A stretch of 64,000 nt of DNA from Olleya sp. Hel_I_94 (GCF_007827365.1 NZ_VISI01000002.1:1989001-2053000), one strand, 5' to 3'. Shown: positions 9,588-19,213, counted from the first letter of the stretch. A program made the numbers and translations. The notes: generated by a model not told the origin, from the sequence alone.

Positions 9588-12500
9588 ATGATGCTTAAAG
9601 ATGGTAACTCTAAAGAAGTTATTGACACTGTAAAAGAACGTGTGGCATCCATACAAAGCACATTGCCAGAAGGTGTTTATATTAATGGTTTTTTAGAACG
9701 AAGCGAACTGATTGGAAAAACCACATTTACCGTTGCCGAAAATTTAATACTTGGATCCTTAATCGTCATTTTTGTGGTGGTTTTACTACTCGGTAATTGG
9801 CGCTCTGGTTTGGTTGTTGCTTCGGTTATACCGTTAAGTTTATTGTTTGCAATAATTTTAATGCGTCAATTTGGAGTAGATGCCAATTTAATGAGTTTAG
9901 GTGCTATCGATTTTGGAATTATCATTGATGGCGCAGTTATTATTGTCGAGTTTATTGCGTTTCAAATTATGTCGAAAGCAGCGCACTTTTCAGAAATTAA
10001 CAAAACAGAAAAACAAGCCGAAATTGACCAAATAACACTAAAAAGCGCATCAAAAATGATGAATTCTGCCATTTTTGGGCAATTAATAATCTTAATCGTG
10101 TTTATTCCAATCTTGTCTTTAAGTGGTATTGAAGGCAAAATGTTTAAACCTATGGCAATGACTTTCAGCTTTGCTTTAATAGGCGCCATGATTTTATGTT
10201 TAACCTATGTTCCTGTAGTGTCTTCTTTGTTTTTAAAACCTAGTAAACAGTCTGCAAAAAACATTTCTGTTAGATTAATGAAATTTCTAAATAGAGGCTA
10301 CAAACCAATTATAAACTGGGCGTTGTCCAACAAGAAGATAGTCATCGTGTTATCGACAATTTTACTAGCGTCAAGCATTTGGATTTTTAGTAAAATGGGA
10401 GGCGAATTTGTACCCACTTTAGACGAAGGTGATTTTGTTATTCAACCTGTATTAAAAACCGGAACTTCCTTAGGAAAAACGATAGAAATCACGACAAGAA
10501 TTGAGCAAATTCTTTTAGACAACTTCCCTGAAGTAGACCAAGTAGTGACACGAATTGGCGCTGCAGAAGTACCAACAGACCCAATGTCTATGGAAGAAAG
10601 TGATGTTATTATAAAACTGAAACCTAAAAAAGAATGGACCTCTGCAAAAAGTAAAGATGCATTAGCAGATAAATTTAAAGAAGCCTTAACCGTAATTCCA
10701 GGAATGGAAGTAGAATTTACCCAACCTATAGAAATGCGTTTTAACGAGCTAGTTACAGGTGTTCGTGCTGATGTAGCTATTAAAATTTTTGGAGAAAATT
10801 TAACCGTTTTAGCTAATAAAGCAGATGAAATTAAAAGACTAATTGAAAATGTAGAAGGTGCTGCAGATATCTCAGTCGAAAAAGTAGAAGGCTTACCACA
10901 AATGAGTGTGAAATTTAACCGAAGCAAAATAGCGCGTTATGGACTTAATATTTCCGATTTAAACGATGTTATTTCCATGGGATTTGCTGGTAAAACCGCA
11001 GGAAGTGTTTTTGAAGGTGAAAAACGTTTTGACTTAGTCCTTAGACTTCAAGAAAATAACAGAAAAAACATTGAAAGTCTTCAAAACTTATATGTAGATA
11101 CACCCAATGGAAATAAAATTCCGCTTAGCGAATTAGCAGAAATTAGCTATACAACTGGTCCTGCTCAAATATCTAGAGACGACACCAAACGTCGTATTGT
11201 AGTTGGTATTAACGTTAGAAACCGAGATTTACAATCTGTTGTAAACGACGTGCAACAAATTATAGAAAGCAAGTTAAAACTACCTGTCGGTTACACTATT
11301 ACTTATGGCGGACAATTTGAAAACTTACAAAGTGCAAAAGACCGCTTATTAGTTGCTGTTCCTGTGGCATTAGTGTTAATTTTTATCCTCCTATATTTTG
11401 CGTTCAACTCGGTTAAAGAAGCTCTTATTGTATATTCTGCAATCCCTCTATCTGCAGTTGGTGGTATTCTTTTATTATGGGCTAGAGATTTACCTTTTAG
11501 TATATCTGCAGGTGTTGGTTTTATTGCCCTATTTGGAATTGCAGTACTAAACGGAATTGTATTAATCGAGCATTTTAAAACGCTTAAAGCGGAAGGTTAT
11601 AGCAATATAACCGATCGTATCAAAAAAGGAACATCAGAACGTTTACGACCAGTTTTACTTACCGCAGCAGCTGCAGCATTAGGTTTTTTACCTATGGCTA
11701 TTTCTACAAATGCTGGTGCAGAAGTACAACGTCCTTTAGCAACGGTTGTTATTGGTGGTTTGGTTACTGCAACTTTACTAACCTTAGTAGTATTACCCGT
11801 TTTATACGCTTGGTTTGAAGAAAAAAAAGCACTTAAAATGAATAAAAAATCAATAACGACAATACTTATTTTGCTATTTACTTTTAGTATTCAAGCACAA
11901 AATAAACCCTTAACTATAGAAGAAACTTTAGCTGTAGCAATTGAAAACAATGCCAATTTAAAAGCTGAAAACTTAAAAATTGACCAATCTAATGCGTTAG
12001 TGAATTCGGCTTTTACCTTTGATAAAACGAGTGTTTATTATAATTATGACGAAAGTAATTTAGCAATAAACAATGAGCCTCTTAAGGTTTTCGGAATCTC
12101 ACAAGATTTTAAATTTCCAACGGTTTATTTTGCTGAAAAGAAAGTAAACGAATCTAAAGTAAGTTTACAAGAAGCAAATTTTAGTTTGCAATTACAGCAA
12201 ATAAGAAAGCAGGTTTATGCTAATTATTACCAATTAAGTTATGCTAAAAACAAAGCCAAAAACTATAAATATTTAGACAGCTTGTATAAAGATTTTGCAC
12301 AAAAAGCAAAGCGTCGTTTTGAGTTAGGTGAAACTAATTATCTAGAAATGATAACTGCACAATCCAAACAGAAACAGTTGGAAACACTCTATAAACAATC
12401 GCTTCAAGAAGTTGTTTTATACAACCAGCAACTTAAAAAAATGGTGCAAGTAGATTCTCTTACTATTGAAAATGGTTTGCTCCAAAAACTAGAAGTAGCG

Positions 12501-13028
12501 CAATTATCTGTTAATCAAAATGTGGGATTATCCATTTTTGATGCGACTATTAATTATCAAAAAGCACAAACTAAATTAGAAAGACAAAGCTTACTTCCAG
12601 ATTTAAATGCGGAATATTTTCAGGGTACAAATAGCACTCTAAACGACAATATAAAAGGCTATCAATTAGGTCTTAAAATCCCTGTTTTATTTGGTGGTCA
12701 ACGCTCTAAAATTAGAGCTTCAAAAATCGCACAAGATATTATTGTCGAACAAAAACAAGATTATCAAGTTAAATTAAATGCAGAATACCAATCGTTATTG
12801 GCAAAGCTTCAGCAGTACGAAGACGCTATTAATTATTATGAAACGCAAGGGAAAACCCTTTCCGAAGAAATTATAAAAACAGCAAATAGAACTTTTAAAG
12901 AAGGTGAGATCGATTTCTTTCAATACATCCAAAGTTTAGAAACCGCAAAAGACATTCAGCTTAGCTATTTAGAGCAATTAAATCAATACAATCAAACCGT
13001 AATTACCATCAATCACTTAACACTATAA
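9588..13028 (+). CDS. czcA: CzcA-type RND permease C-terminal part fused to TolC-like outer-membrane factor
   Basis: 1146 residues from the ATG at 9588; the frame is open from 9570. The first about 750 residues are the rest of an HME-RND pump. Transmembrane helix 4 has DFGIIIDGAVIIVE, matching the DFG-x3-DGA-x3-VE pattern of Zn/Co/Cd-type CzcA pumps rather than Cu/Ag CusA pumps. Repeat two ends in LVVLPVLYAWF. A second part begins at in-frame ATG 11838 with its own signal-peptide-like stretch (ILILLFTFSIQAQ) followed by an about 380-residue TolC/CzcC-like helical factor. No stop separates the two. The part lacks TM1 unless the upstream TAA is read through. Confidence 0.8.
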   Translation: MMLKDGNSKEVIDTVKERVASIQSTLPEGVYINGFLERSELIGKTTFTVAENLILGSLIVIFVVVLLLGNWRSGLVVASVIPLSLLFAIILMRQFGVDANLMSLGAIDFGIIIDGAVIIVEFIAFQIMSKAAHFSEINKTEKQAEIDQITLKSASKMMNSAIFGQLIILIVFIPILSLSGIEGKMFKPMAMTFSFALIGAMILCLTYVPVVSSLFLKPSKQSAKNISVRLMKFLNRGYKPIINWALSNKKIVIVLSTILLASSIWIFSKMGGEFVPTLDEGDFVIQPVLKTGTSLGKTIEITTRIEQILLDNFPEVDQVVTRIGAAEVPTDPMSMEESDVIIKLKPKKEWTSAKSKDALADKFKEALTVIPGMEVEFTQPIEMRFNELVTGVRADVAIKIFGENLTVLANKADEIKRLIENVEGAADISVEKVEGLPQMSVKFNRSKIARYGLNISDLNDVISMGFAGKTAGSVFEGEKRFDLVLRLQENNRKNIESLQNLYVDTPNGNKIPLSELAEISYTTGPAQISRDDTKRRIVVGINVRNRDLQSVVNDVQQIIESKLKLPVGYTITYGGQFENLQSAKDRLLVAVPVALVLIFILLYFAFNSVKEALIVYSAIPLSAVGGILLLWARDLPFSISAGVGFIALFGIAVLNGIVLIEHFKTLKAEGYSNITDRIKKGTSERLRPVLLTAAAAALGFLPMAISTNAGAEVQRPLATVVIGGLVTATLLTLVVLPVLYAWFEEKKALKMNKKSITTILILLFTFSIQAQNKPLTIEETLAVAIENNANLKAENLKIDQSNALVNSAFTFDKTSVYYNYDESNLAINNEPLKVFGISQDFKFPTVYFAEKKVNESKVSLQEANFSLQLQQIRKQVYANYYQLSYAKNKAKNYKYLDSLYKDFAQKAKRRFELGETNYLEMITAQSKQKQLETLYKQSLQEVVLYNQQLKKMVQVDSLTIENGLLQKLEVAQLSVNQNVGLSIFDATINYQKAQTKLERQSLLPDLNAEYFQGTNSTLNDNIKGYQLGLKIPVLFGGQRSKIRASKIAQDIIVEQKQDYQVKLNAEYQSLLAKLQQYEDAINYYETQGKTLSEEIIKTANRTFKEGEIDFFQYIQSLETAKDIQLSYLEQLNQYNQTVITINHLTL

Positions 13029-13032
13029 AGAG

Positions 13033-14178
13033 ATGAACAAGATATATATCCTATTATTTTCGCTGGTTTTAGTAGCCTGCGGAAATTCAGAAAAAACAAT
13101 AGAACTAGTTCCTGCAACAGAATCACATAATGACGACATCACCATTACAAAAGCACAGTTTGAAGGCGAAAAAATGGCTTTTGGAACATTAAAGGAATAT
13201 GATTTTAATGAAACCGTAAAAGTAAACGGAATGATTGATGTGCCTCCACACAACAAATCTAGCGTTTCTACTTTTTCTGGTGGCTACATCACAAAAACAC
13301 CTTTGCTAATTGGAGATAGCGTAAAAAAAGGACAACTTTTAGTCACCTTGGAAAATCCGGAATTTGTTGAGATTCAGCAAAACTACTTAGAAGTTTCAGA
13401 GCAATTAAATTATTTAAAATCTGAATTCAACAGACAAAAAACATTGTTTGAAGAAAAAATTACTTCAGAAAAGAACTACTTAAAAGCCGAAAGCGCTTAC
13501 AAAAGTAACCTTGCACATTATAACGGACTGCGTAAAAAATTACAAATGCTAAACATTAATCCTAGTAGCGTGGAGCAAGGACATATTTCTTCCACTGTAA
13601 ATTTATATGCACCAATTTCTGGTCATGTTACAAAGGTTAATATTAGTAACGGAACCTATGTTTCGCCTAGCGATGTTATCATGGAAATTGTAGATATTGA
13701 CCATATTCACTTAGAGTTATCAGTCTTTGAAAAAGACATTATGCAAATTAAAAAAAGTCAAAAAATCCTGTTTAAAATTCCTGAAGCTTCGGACAAAACC
13801 TTTGAAGCAGAAGTGCATTTGGTTGGTACTACAATTGATGAACAAACACGACGCGTAAAAGTACATGGACACGTAGATAACGACAAGGAAAATTTTATTG
13901 TTGGGATGTTTGTAGATGCTGATATTATTATAGATAGTAAAAAAGGATTCGGTTTGCCAAAAGAAGCACTAATTGAAGTTGATAATGAATTTTTTGTTTT
14001 AATTTTAGAAGAAGAAAATACAAATGAATTTCATTTTAAAAAGTTTAAATTAGAACTTGGAAAACAAACTGAAGACTATGTCGAAATTTTAAATTCTGAA
14101 GTTTTAAAGGATAAACAAATAGTGACAAAAGGCACAAATATGTTACTAAATAATGGCGAAGGAGGACACAGTCATTAA
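13033..14178 (+). CDS. RND efflux periplasmic adaptor lipoprotein (CzcB/CusB-like)
   Basis: A 381-residue membrane fusion protein linking the RND pump to its outer-membrane factor. The lipobox gives C16 (LVLVAC). The order is typical: a beta-barrel/lipoyl half (VPPHNKSSVSTFSGGYI, residues about 74-95), an alpha-helical hairpin (about 115-170), the second lipoyl half (LYAPISGHVTKVNI), a beta-barrel domain and a membrane-proximal domain. The C-terminus is GEGGHSH, with two His that could touch metal. It starts 4 bases after the pump-factor gene, so coupling is expected. Its pump partner is interrupted in this sequence. Confidence 0.9.
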   Translation: MNKIYILLFSLVLVACGNSEKTIELVPATESHNDDITITKAQFEGEKMAFGTLKEYDFNETVKVNGMIDVPPHNKSSVSTFSGGYITKTPLLIGDSVKKGQLLVTLENPEFVEIQQNYLEVSEQLNYLKSEFNRQKTLFEEKITSEKNYLKAESAYKSNLAHYNGLRKKLQMLNINPSSVEQGHISSTVNLYAPISGHVTKVNISNGTYVSPSDVIMEIVDIDHIHLELSVFEKDIMQIKKSQKILFKIPEASDKTFEAEVHLVGTTIDEQTRRVKVHGHVDNDKENFIVGMFVDADIIIDSKKGFGLPKEALIEVDNEFFVLILEEENTNEFHFKKFKLELGKQTEDYVEILNSEVLKDKQIVTKGTNMLLNNGEGGHSH

Positions 14179-14200
14179 CAATAATCATAGAGTAATCTAA

Positions 14201-16174
14201 ATGGAAAAACACACTAACGAAGCACACAACCACAGCCATAATTTGATTTTTGGCAAAAAAACAGAGCTGTATTTTGCAATACTTTGTGGTATTTTTTTAG
14301 TGACTGGTTTTACCCTAGCAAAACTAACCGATTTACCAACTTGGGCATCGCTCTCAAGTTATATAATTGCTTACTTTTTTGGTGGTTATTTTATAACAAT
14401 TGAAGCTGGAGCAAAACTACCAAAAGGCCAATTTGATATTGATTTTTTAATGATTGCTGCTGCGATTGGAGCAGCTTACATTGGCAGTTGGGCAGAAGGC
14501 GCTTTGCTTCTTTTCTTATTTAGTTTAGGTCATGCGCTGGAACATTACGCGATGAATAAGGCAAAAAAATCTATTGAAGCACTAAGTGATTTATCTCCTA
14601 AAGTAGCATTAGTAAAAAACCGGAATCAGCTTATTGAAACACCAATTGAAAATTTAAAAATTGGAGATATAATCGTAGTCAAACCAAACACTAAAATTGC
14701 AGCAGATGGTGTAATTATATCTGGAAACAGCAGCATTAATCAAGCACCAATAACTGGAGAAAGTATGCCTGTTGACAAAACAGCAATCCCATCTTTAGAC
14801 AAGTTACCTGAGTTTAAGCACATCGATAAAAAACACATTGCGTTTACAGGTACTATAAATGGAGATAGCACCATTGAAGTACATGTTTTAAAACTAAGCC
14901 ACGACTCCACAGTCGCGCGATTAATTAAAATGGTTAGCGAGGTAGAAACCCAAAAATCGCCAACCCAACGTTTAACCAAAAAATTTGAAAAATGGTATGT
15001 GCCAATAGTAATTATTGTAGTTGTTTTATTATGCTTTGTCTACCTAATTATAGACGAAACGTTTAGTGAAAGTTTGTACAGAGCCATAACTGTTTTGGTA
15101 GCAGCAAGCCCCTGTGCTTTGGCAATATCTACACCAAGTGCAGTCCTTAGCGGAATTGCAAGAGCAGCACAAAAAGGCGTTTTAATTAAAGGCGGAAAAG
15201 CATTAGAAGATTTAGGAAGCATTACCACAATTGCGTTTGATAAAACAGGAACCCTAACCGAAGGAAAGCCAAAATTAACCAATGTGATTGCTTTAAATAA
15301 TTTTGATGAAAATAAATTTCTACAAATTGTTTTAGAGGTAGAAAATTTAAGTAATCATCCACTAGCAAAAGCAATAGCAAAGGATATTGAAAAACTACAT
15401 AATATCCAATTTAAAGGCGTTGCTAAAAATAGTGAAGCCATACAAGGAAAAGGAGTTACAGCCTCTTACAACAATGCCAAAGTGTTTATTGGTAATCTAA
15501 AATTAATGCAAGATGAAGGCATTACTGTTCAAGATTCTGTAATCACAACAATGGATGGTCTTTTACAACATGGTCATACCGTTATGTTGGTTGCTTTAAA
15601 AAATGAAGTAATAGGTATAATTAGCGTTATGGATACGCCAAGACAAACAGCAGAAAGCACATTAAAAAGGCTAAAAGCAATTGGCATAAAACGCATGATT
15701 ATGCTAACTGGAGATCATCAAAATGTTGGTGATGCTATTGCACAACAAATAGGATTAACCGAAGCAAAAGGAAACTTATTACCAGAAGATAAAGTAAAAG
15801 CTATCAAAAATTTATTAGCAACAGACGGGAAAATTGCTATGGTTGGAGATGGTGTAAATGATGCTCCAGCAATGGCTTTAAGCACTGTAAGTGTTGCTAT
15901 GGGAGCAGCAGGAAGTGATGTGGCTTTAGAAACCGCAGACGTCGCTTTAATGTCTGACAAAATAGAAAACTTACCTTTTGTTATTGGGTTAAGTAGAGCA
16001 TCTAAACGCATTATTAAAGAGAATATTTTTATAAGCTTAGGTGTTGTCGCTATACTTGTTCCTGTTACAATTTTAGGATTAACCAATATTGGATTGGCAG
16101 TTTTGTTTCATGAAGGATCAACCATAGTCGTTGTTTTAAATGCTTTACGCTTATTGGCTTATAAGGAAGATTAA
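14201..16174 (+). CDS. Heavy-metal P1B-4 type ATPase (Co/Zn/Fe-type export)
   Basis: A 657-residue metal-translocating P-type ATPase. Visible are an actuator ITGES, the phosphorylation motif DKTGTLTEGKP, the HP motif (SNHPLAKAI), TGDH and the hinge GDGVNDAPA. The metal site in the membrane is SPC (AASPCALAIS) and the last helix carries HEGST. This pair is the signature of P1B-4 ATPases (CoaT/CtpD type), as opposed to the CPC motif of Cu or Zn/Cd pumps. The N-terminus has a short His cluster (EAHNHSHN) and no ferredoxin-like metal-binding domain. It lies 22 bases after the adaptor gene. It moves metal from cytoplasm to periplasm, where an RND system could take over. Exact metal uncertain. Confidence 0.9.
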   Translation: MEKHTNEAHNHSHNLIFGKKTELYFAILCGIFLVTGFTLAKLTDLPTWASLSSYIIAYFFGGYFITIEAGAKLPKGQFDIDFLMIAAAIGAAYIGSWAEGALLLFLFSLGHALEHYAMNKAKKSIEALSDLSPKVALVKNRNQLIETPIENLKIGDIIVVKPNTKIAADGVIISGNSSINQAPITGESMPVDKTAIPSLDKLPEFKHIDKKHIAFTGTINGDSTIEVHVLKLSHDSTVARLIKMVSEVETQKSPTQRLTKKFEKWYVPIVIIVVVLLCFVYLIIDETFSESLYRAITVLVAASPCALAISTPSAVLSGIARAAQKGVLIKGGKALEDLGSITTIAFDKTGTLTEGKPKLTNVIALNNFDENKFLQIVLEVENLSNHPLAKAIAKDIEKLHNIQFKGVAKNSEAIQGKGVTASYNNAKVFIGNLKLMQDEGITVQDSVITTMDGLLQHGHTVMLVALKNEVIGIISVMDTPRQTAESTLKRLKAIGIKRMIMLTGDHQNVGDAIAQQIGLTEAKGNLLPEDKVKAIKNLLATDGKIAMVGDGVNDAPAMALSTVSVAMGAAGSDVALETADVALMSDKIENLPFVIGLSRASKRIIKENIFISLGVVAILVPVTILGLTNIGLAVLFHEGSTIVVVLNALRLLAYKED

Positions 16175-16272
16175 TAATACTATTCTTATTTACGCAACCA
16201 TTTATTACATTTATCATCTACTAATGGTATGGCTTTTGATAAGTTATACGCTTTAATCAATCAACCTAATTT

Positions 16273-16839
16273 ATGAAAAAAACACTTTTATTATTCGTTT
16301 TATTATTGACTTCTTTTTATGGGTTTGCTCAAGAAAAGCAAGAGGTATCTGATGAGAAACAAAATGAACTAAAACTAAATATGACCAATATAATCATATT
16401 TAAATTTTTAGACATTACTTATGAAAAAGCACTTAACGAAGAATCTGCAGTTGGTGTTAGTGTGCTTTATAATTTTTCTGACGATAATGATGATGGGTTA
16501 GACGAATACCGAAAATTTTCTATAACACCTTACTACAGACATTATTTTTCTAAACAATATGCTGAAGGGTTTTTTGTCGAAGGCTTTACAATGTTACATA
16601 CAGGAGAAGAAAACAATAATATTTACATCCTATATGATGACAATAACCCAAGCTTAGGAGGCGATTTTAAAGATGAAAACTACACTGATTTAGCTATAGG
16701 ACTTTCAACAGGTTTTAAAGCTGTAAGCAACCGTGGTTTTGTTGCAGAAATTTATTTAGGAATTGGGAGAGATCTACTAGGAAATAGTGATCTTGAAGTT
16801 GTAGGTCGTGGTGGAATTTCACTGGGCTTTAGATTTTAA
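16273..16839 (+). CDS. Exported small beta-barrel-like protein of unknown function
   Basis: 188 residues with a clear signal peptide (LLLTSFYGFAQ). The remainder alternates strands with aromatic residues (SITPYYRHYF, then FFVEGFTML) and ends in SLGFRF, a terminal Phe typical of outer-membrane barrels; the pattern resembles the DUF3575-like small barrels. It is about 100 bases downstream of the P-type ATPase, with a terminator right after it. It could be the last gene of the metal operon, or independent, since the 98-base gap is larger than the others there. Confidence 0.75.
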   Translation: MKKTLLLFVLLLTSFYGFAQEKQEVSDEKQNELKLNMTNIIIFKFLDITYEKALNEESAVGVSVLYNFSDDNDDGLDEYRKFSITPYYRHYFSKQYAEGFFVEGFTMLHTGEENNNIYILYDDNNPSLGGDFKDENYTDLAIGLSTGFKAVSNRGFVAEIYLGIGRDLLGNSDLEVVGRGGISLGFRF

Positions 16840-16861
16840 ATATTTATATTAAAGACATAAA

Positions 16862-16893
16862 AAAAAAGCTTCAGAAATATCTGAAGCTTTTTT
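16862..16893. terminator. Bidirectional terminator between convergent genes
   Basis: AGCTTCAGA and its complement surround an AATA loop, flanked by an A-run on the left and a T-run on the right, so the hairpin can act in both directions. It separates the barrel gene on the plus strand from glyS on the minus strand. Confidence 0.85.
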
Positions 16894-16949
16894 ATTTATA
16901 TCAATTTAAATAACACATTAATCTTGTTATTTAAACGTGTACTCTATTA

Positions 16950-18491
16950 TTACATTTTCATTAACCAATGCTTCACATCAACCTCAGCTTTGATTAAGTC
17001 TTTTAAATCTTCAATCTTAACACGTTTTTGTTCCATTGTGTCTCTATGTCTAATAGTAACCGTGTTATCCGTTAAAGTGTCGTGATCTACTGTAATACAA
17101 AATGGTGTACCATTAGCATCTTGACGTCTGTAACGCTTACCAACCGCATCTTTTTCGTCATAAAACACATTAAAGTCCCATTTAAGATCTTCAATAATTT
17201 GTTTAGCTATTTCTGGTAAACCATCTTTTTTAACTAACGGAAAAACTGCTGCTTTTACTGGAGCTAAGACTGCTGGTAGTTTTAAAACCGTTCTAACACT
17301 ACCATCTTCTAAAGTCTCGTCCATTAATGAATTTGAAAATACTGCTAAAAACATTCTATCTAAACCAATAGACGTTTCTAAAACATATGGTGTATAACTT
17401 GCGTTGTCTTCATGATCAAAATACTGAAGTTTTTTTCCTGAAAATTCTTCGTGTTGTTTTAAATCAAAATCAGTACGCGAGTGGATTCCTTCTAATTCTT
17501 TAAAACCAAACGGAAATTTAAACTCGATATCTGTTGCAGCGTCTGCGTAATGTGCTAATTTTTCATGGTCATGAAAACGGTAGTTGTCTTCACCTAAACC
17601 TAAAGACTTATGCCATTTTAATCTGGTTTCTTTCCAGTAATCAAACCATTCTTTTTGTGTGCCTGGTTTAATAAAAAATTGCATTTCCATTTGTTCAAAC
17701 TCACGCATTCTAAAAATAAATTGTCTTGCAACAATCTCATTTCTAAACGCTTTACCTGTTTGAGCAATTCCGAAAGGAATTTTCATTCTTCCCGTTTTTT
17801 GCACATTTAAAAAGTTTACAAAAATACCTTGAGCTGTTTCTGGACGTAAATACAAATCCATTGCAGTCTCTGCTGTAGCACCAAGTTTGGTACCAAACAT
17901 TAGGTTAAATTGCTTGACGTCTGTCCAGTTTCTACTTCCTGATAAAGGACAAGCAATGTCTAGCTCTTCAATTAAAGCTTTAACATCTGCTAAATCTTCA
18001 GCTTCTAAAGATTTTCCTAAGCGTTTTAATATGGTATCAATTTTTTCTTGATAACCTAAAACTCTAGGATTGGTAGAAATAAATTCTTGTTTATTGAAAG
18101 CTTCGCCAAAACGTTTTTCCGCTTTAGCGACTTCTTTATCGATTTTTGCTTCAATTTTAGCACAATAGTCCTCTACTAAAACGTCTGCTCTATATCTTTT
18201 TTTAGAATCTTTGTTGTCTATTAATGGGTCACTAAAGGCATCTACGTGTCCTGAGGCTTTCCAAGTTGTTGGATGCATAAATATTGCTGCATCGATACCA
18301 ACAATATTATCATTCATCTGTACCATTGCTTTCCACCAATAGTCACGTATGTTTTTCTTTAATTCTGCTCCATTTTGAGCGTAGTCGTAAACTGCGCTAA
18401 GTCCATCATAGATTTCACTACTTTGGAATACGTAACCATACTCCTTTGCGTGAGAGATTACTTTTTTAAATTGATCGTCGTTGTTTGCCAT
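16950..18491 (-). CDS. glyS: Glycyl-tRNA synthetase, single-chain type
   Basis: A 513-residue class II synthetase that charges tRNA-Gly. It is the alpha2 single-polypeptide type used by Bacteroidota, archaea and eukaryotes, not the bacterial alpha/beta pair. Readable features are RPETAQGIFVNF, motif 2 (FRNEI, then REFEQMEMQFF), motif 3 (ETSIGLDRMFLAVF) and a C-terminal anticodon-binding domain (LAPVKAAVFPL to the end). The start is well supported: a TTG-19-TATCTTTG promoter sits 7 bases upstream of the ATG. The gene ends near a shared terminator. Confidence 0.96.
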   Translation of the reverse strand: MANNDDQFKKVISHAKEYGYVFQSSEIYDGLSAVYDYAQNGAELKKNIRDYWWKAMVQMNDNIVGIDAAIFMHPTTWKASGHVDAFSDPLIDNKDSKKRYRADVLVEDYCAKIEAKIDKEVAKAEKRFGEAFNKQEFISTNPRVLGYQEKIDTILKRLGKSLEAEDLADVKALIEELDIACPLSGSRNWTDVKQFNLMFGTKLGATAETAMDLYLRPETAQGIFVNFLNVQKTGRMKIPFGIAQTGKAFRNEIVARQFIFRMREFEQMEMQFFIKPGTQKEWFDYWKETRLKWHKSLGLGEDNYRFHDHEKLAHYADAATDIEFKFPFGFKELEGIHSRTDFDLKQHEEFSGKKLQYFDHEDNASYTPYVLETSIGLDRMFLAVFSNSLMDETLEDGSVRTVLKLPAVLAPVKAAVFPLVKKDGLPEIAKQIIEDLKWDFNVFYDEKDAVGKRYRRQDANGTPFCITVDHDTLTDNTVTIRHRDTMEQKRVKIEDLKDLIKAEVDVKHWLMKM

Positions 18492-18498
18492 AATAGTA

Positions 18499-18528
18499 CA
18501 AAGATAAACGATAAATAAAAGTGTACAA
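18499..18528 (-). promoter_or_regulatory. Promoter of glyS (TTG-19-TATCTTTG)
   Basis: On the minus strand, TTG (18526-18528), a spacer of 19 bases and TATCTTTG (18499-18506) match the Bacteroidota consensus at both boxes. Only 7 bases separate the -7 box from the glyS ATG, so the transcript should have almost no leader. Confidence 0.8.
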
Positions 18529-18539
18529 CCAAAAATTGA

Positions 18540-19097
18540 TTAGTCTTTTTGACAAGTATAAATAAATGCTGGAGGTGCGTTTAATGGCTCAAAACCTAAT
18601 GTAATATTGCCATTAAATTTTTCTTTTAATGCTGCGTAGTATGTCAAGCTGTACTGAAACTGAAAAAAGTAGCCTTTTGAGTTTAAACTTTTAAAGGCAC
18701 TATCCATAATAATTTGAGTAATTGGCTTAGGAATGTTTGTTAAAGGCAAACTGGAAACAATATAGTCTGTAGTTGTAAAACCATGTTGCTTAATTACCTC
18801 TTGTACTTTGTCGGCAGATTGTTTAGAAACAATAAACCTTGGATCCTCTATTTTTAATAAATCTTTGTAAAAGGTTTCATTAATTTCAAAGCTAATCAGC
18901 TTGGCGTCTGGTTGTAATCGTTTTAAAATCTCTTTAGTAATGACACCATTACCTGGACCAAACTCCACTATTAGTTTAGCAGTACTAAAATCTATCCCTT
19001 TTAATAGTTTTGATGCTAAGAATCTAGAGCTTGGAAACAAAGTACCTGAAGTTTTTAAGCTTTTTAAGGATTCTTTTAAAAAATTTATTTTGTTCAA
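18540..19097 (-). CDS. SAM-dependent methyltransferase (phospholipid/rRNA-adenine methylase-like)
   Basis: 185 residues with a Rossmann-type SAM site (VEFGPGNGVIT, about residues 43-53), an acidic strand-2 end (ISFEIN) and IVSSLPLTNIP where rRNA adenine dimethylases have a catalytic NLPY-like motif. The whole resembles the short PmtA-like phospholipid N-methyltransferases more than KsgA. It has no ATG: the frame is best begun at TTG 19095-19097, which gives the N-terminus MNKINFLKESLK expected for this family. Upstream codons are open for only about 15 residues without a better start. The substrate is not determinable. Confidence 0.75.
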   Translation of the reverse strand: MNKINFLKESLKSLKTSGTLFPSSRFLASKLLKGIDFSTAKLIVEFGPGNGVITKEILKRLQPDAKLISFEINETFYKDLLKIEDPRFIVSKQSADKVQEVIKQHGFTTTDYIVSSLPLTNIPKPITQIIMDSAFKSLNSKGYFFQFQYSLTYYAALKEKFNGNITLGFEPLNAPPAFIYTCQKD

Positions 19098-19213
19098 AAA
19101 AGGGGTTTTTAGAGATAATATAAACGAATATAAGCTTTTTTATTATTTGATATAAAATGCTAAATTAAAACCATTATAAACGACAATGGTGCTATTTAAT
19201 TATTGTTTAACTA

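Larger units (their letters stand above)
8715..13028 (+). pseudogene. czcA: czcA-type RND pump fused to TolC-like factor, interrupted by one in-frame stop
   Basis: Read through a single TAA at 9567-9569, this locus is one continuous frame of 1437 codons: a full heavy-metal RND permease followed by an outer-membrane factor. The frame is the same on both sides and the residues flanking the stop (GNGEG, then KVLGQIMMLK) run on as family members do, so a single base change, for example GAA to TAA, explains it. As written the pump would be made as two pieces or not at all. It could instead be a sequencing error or a recent mutation, because no other disruption is present. The two open pieces are listed separately. 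Confidence 0.7.

Noticed and set aside
13033..14178. Assignment of the metal operon to copper (CusA/CusB)
   Set aside because: Helix 4 of the pump has the Zn/Co/Cd pattern (DFG..DGA..VE) and the ATPase has SPC and HEGST, not CPC.
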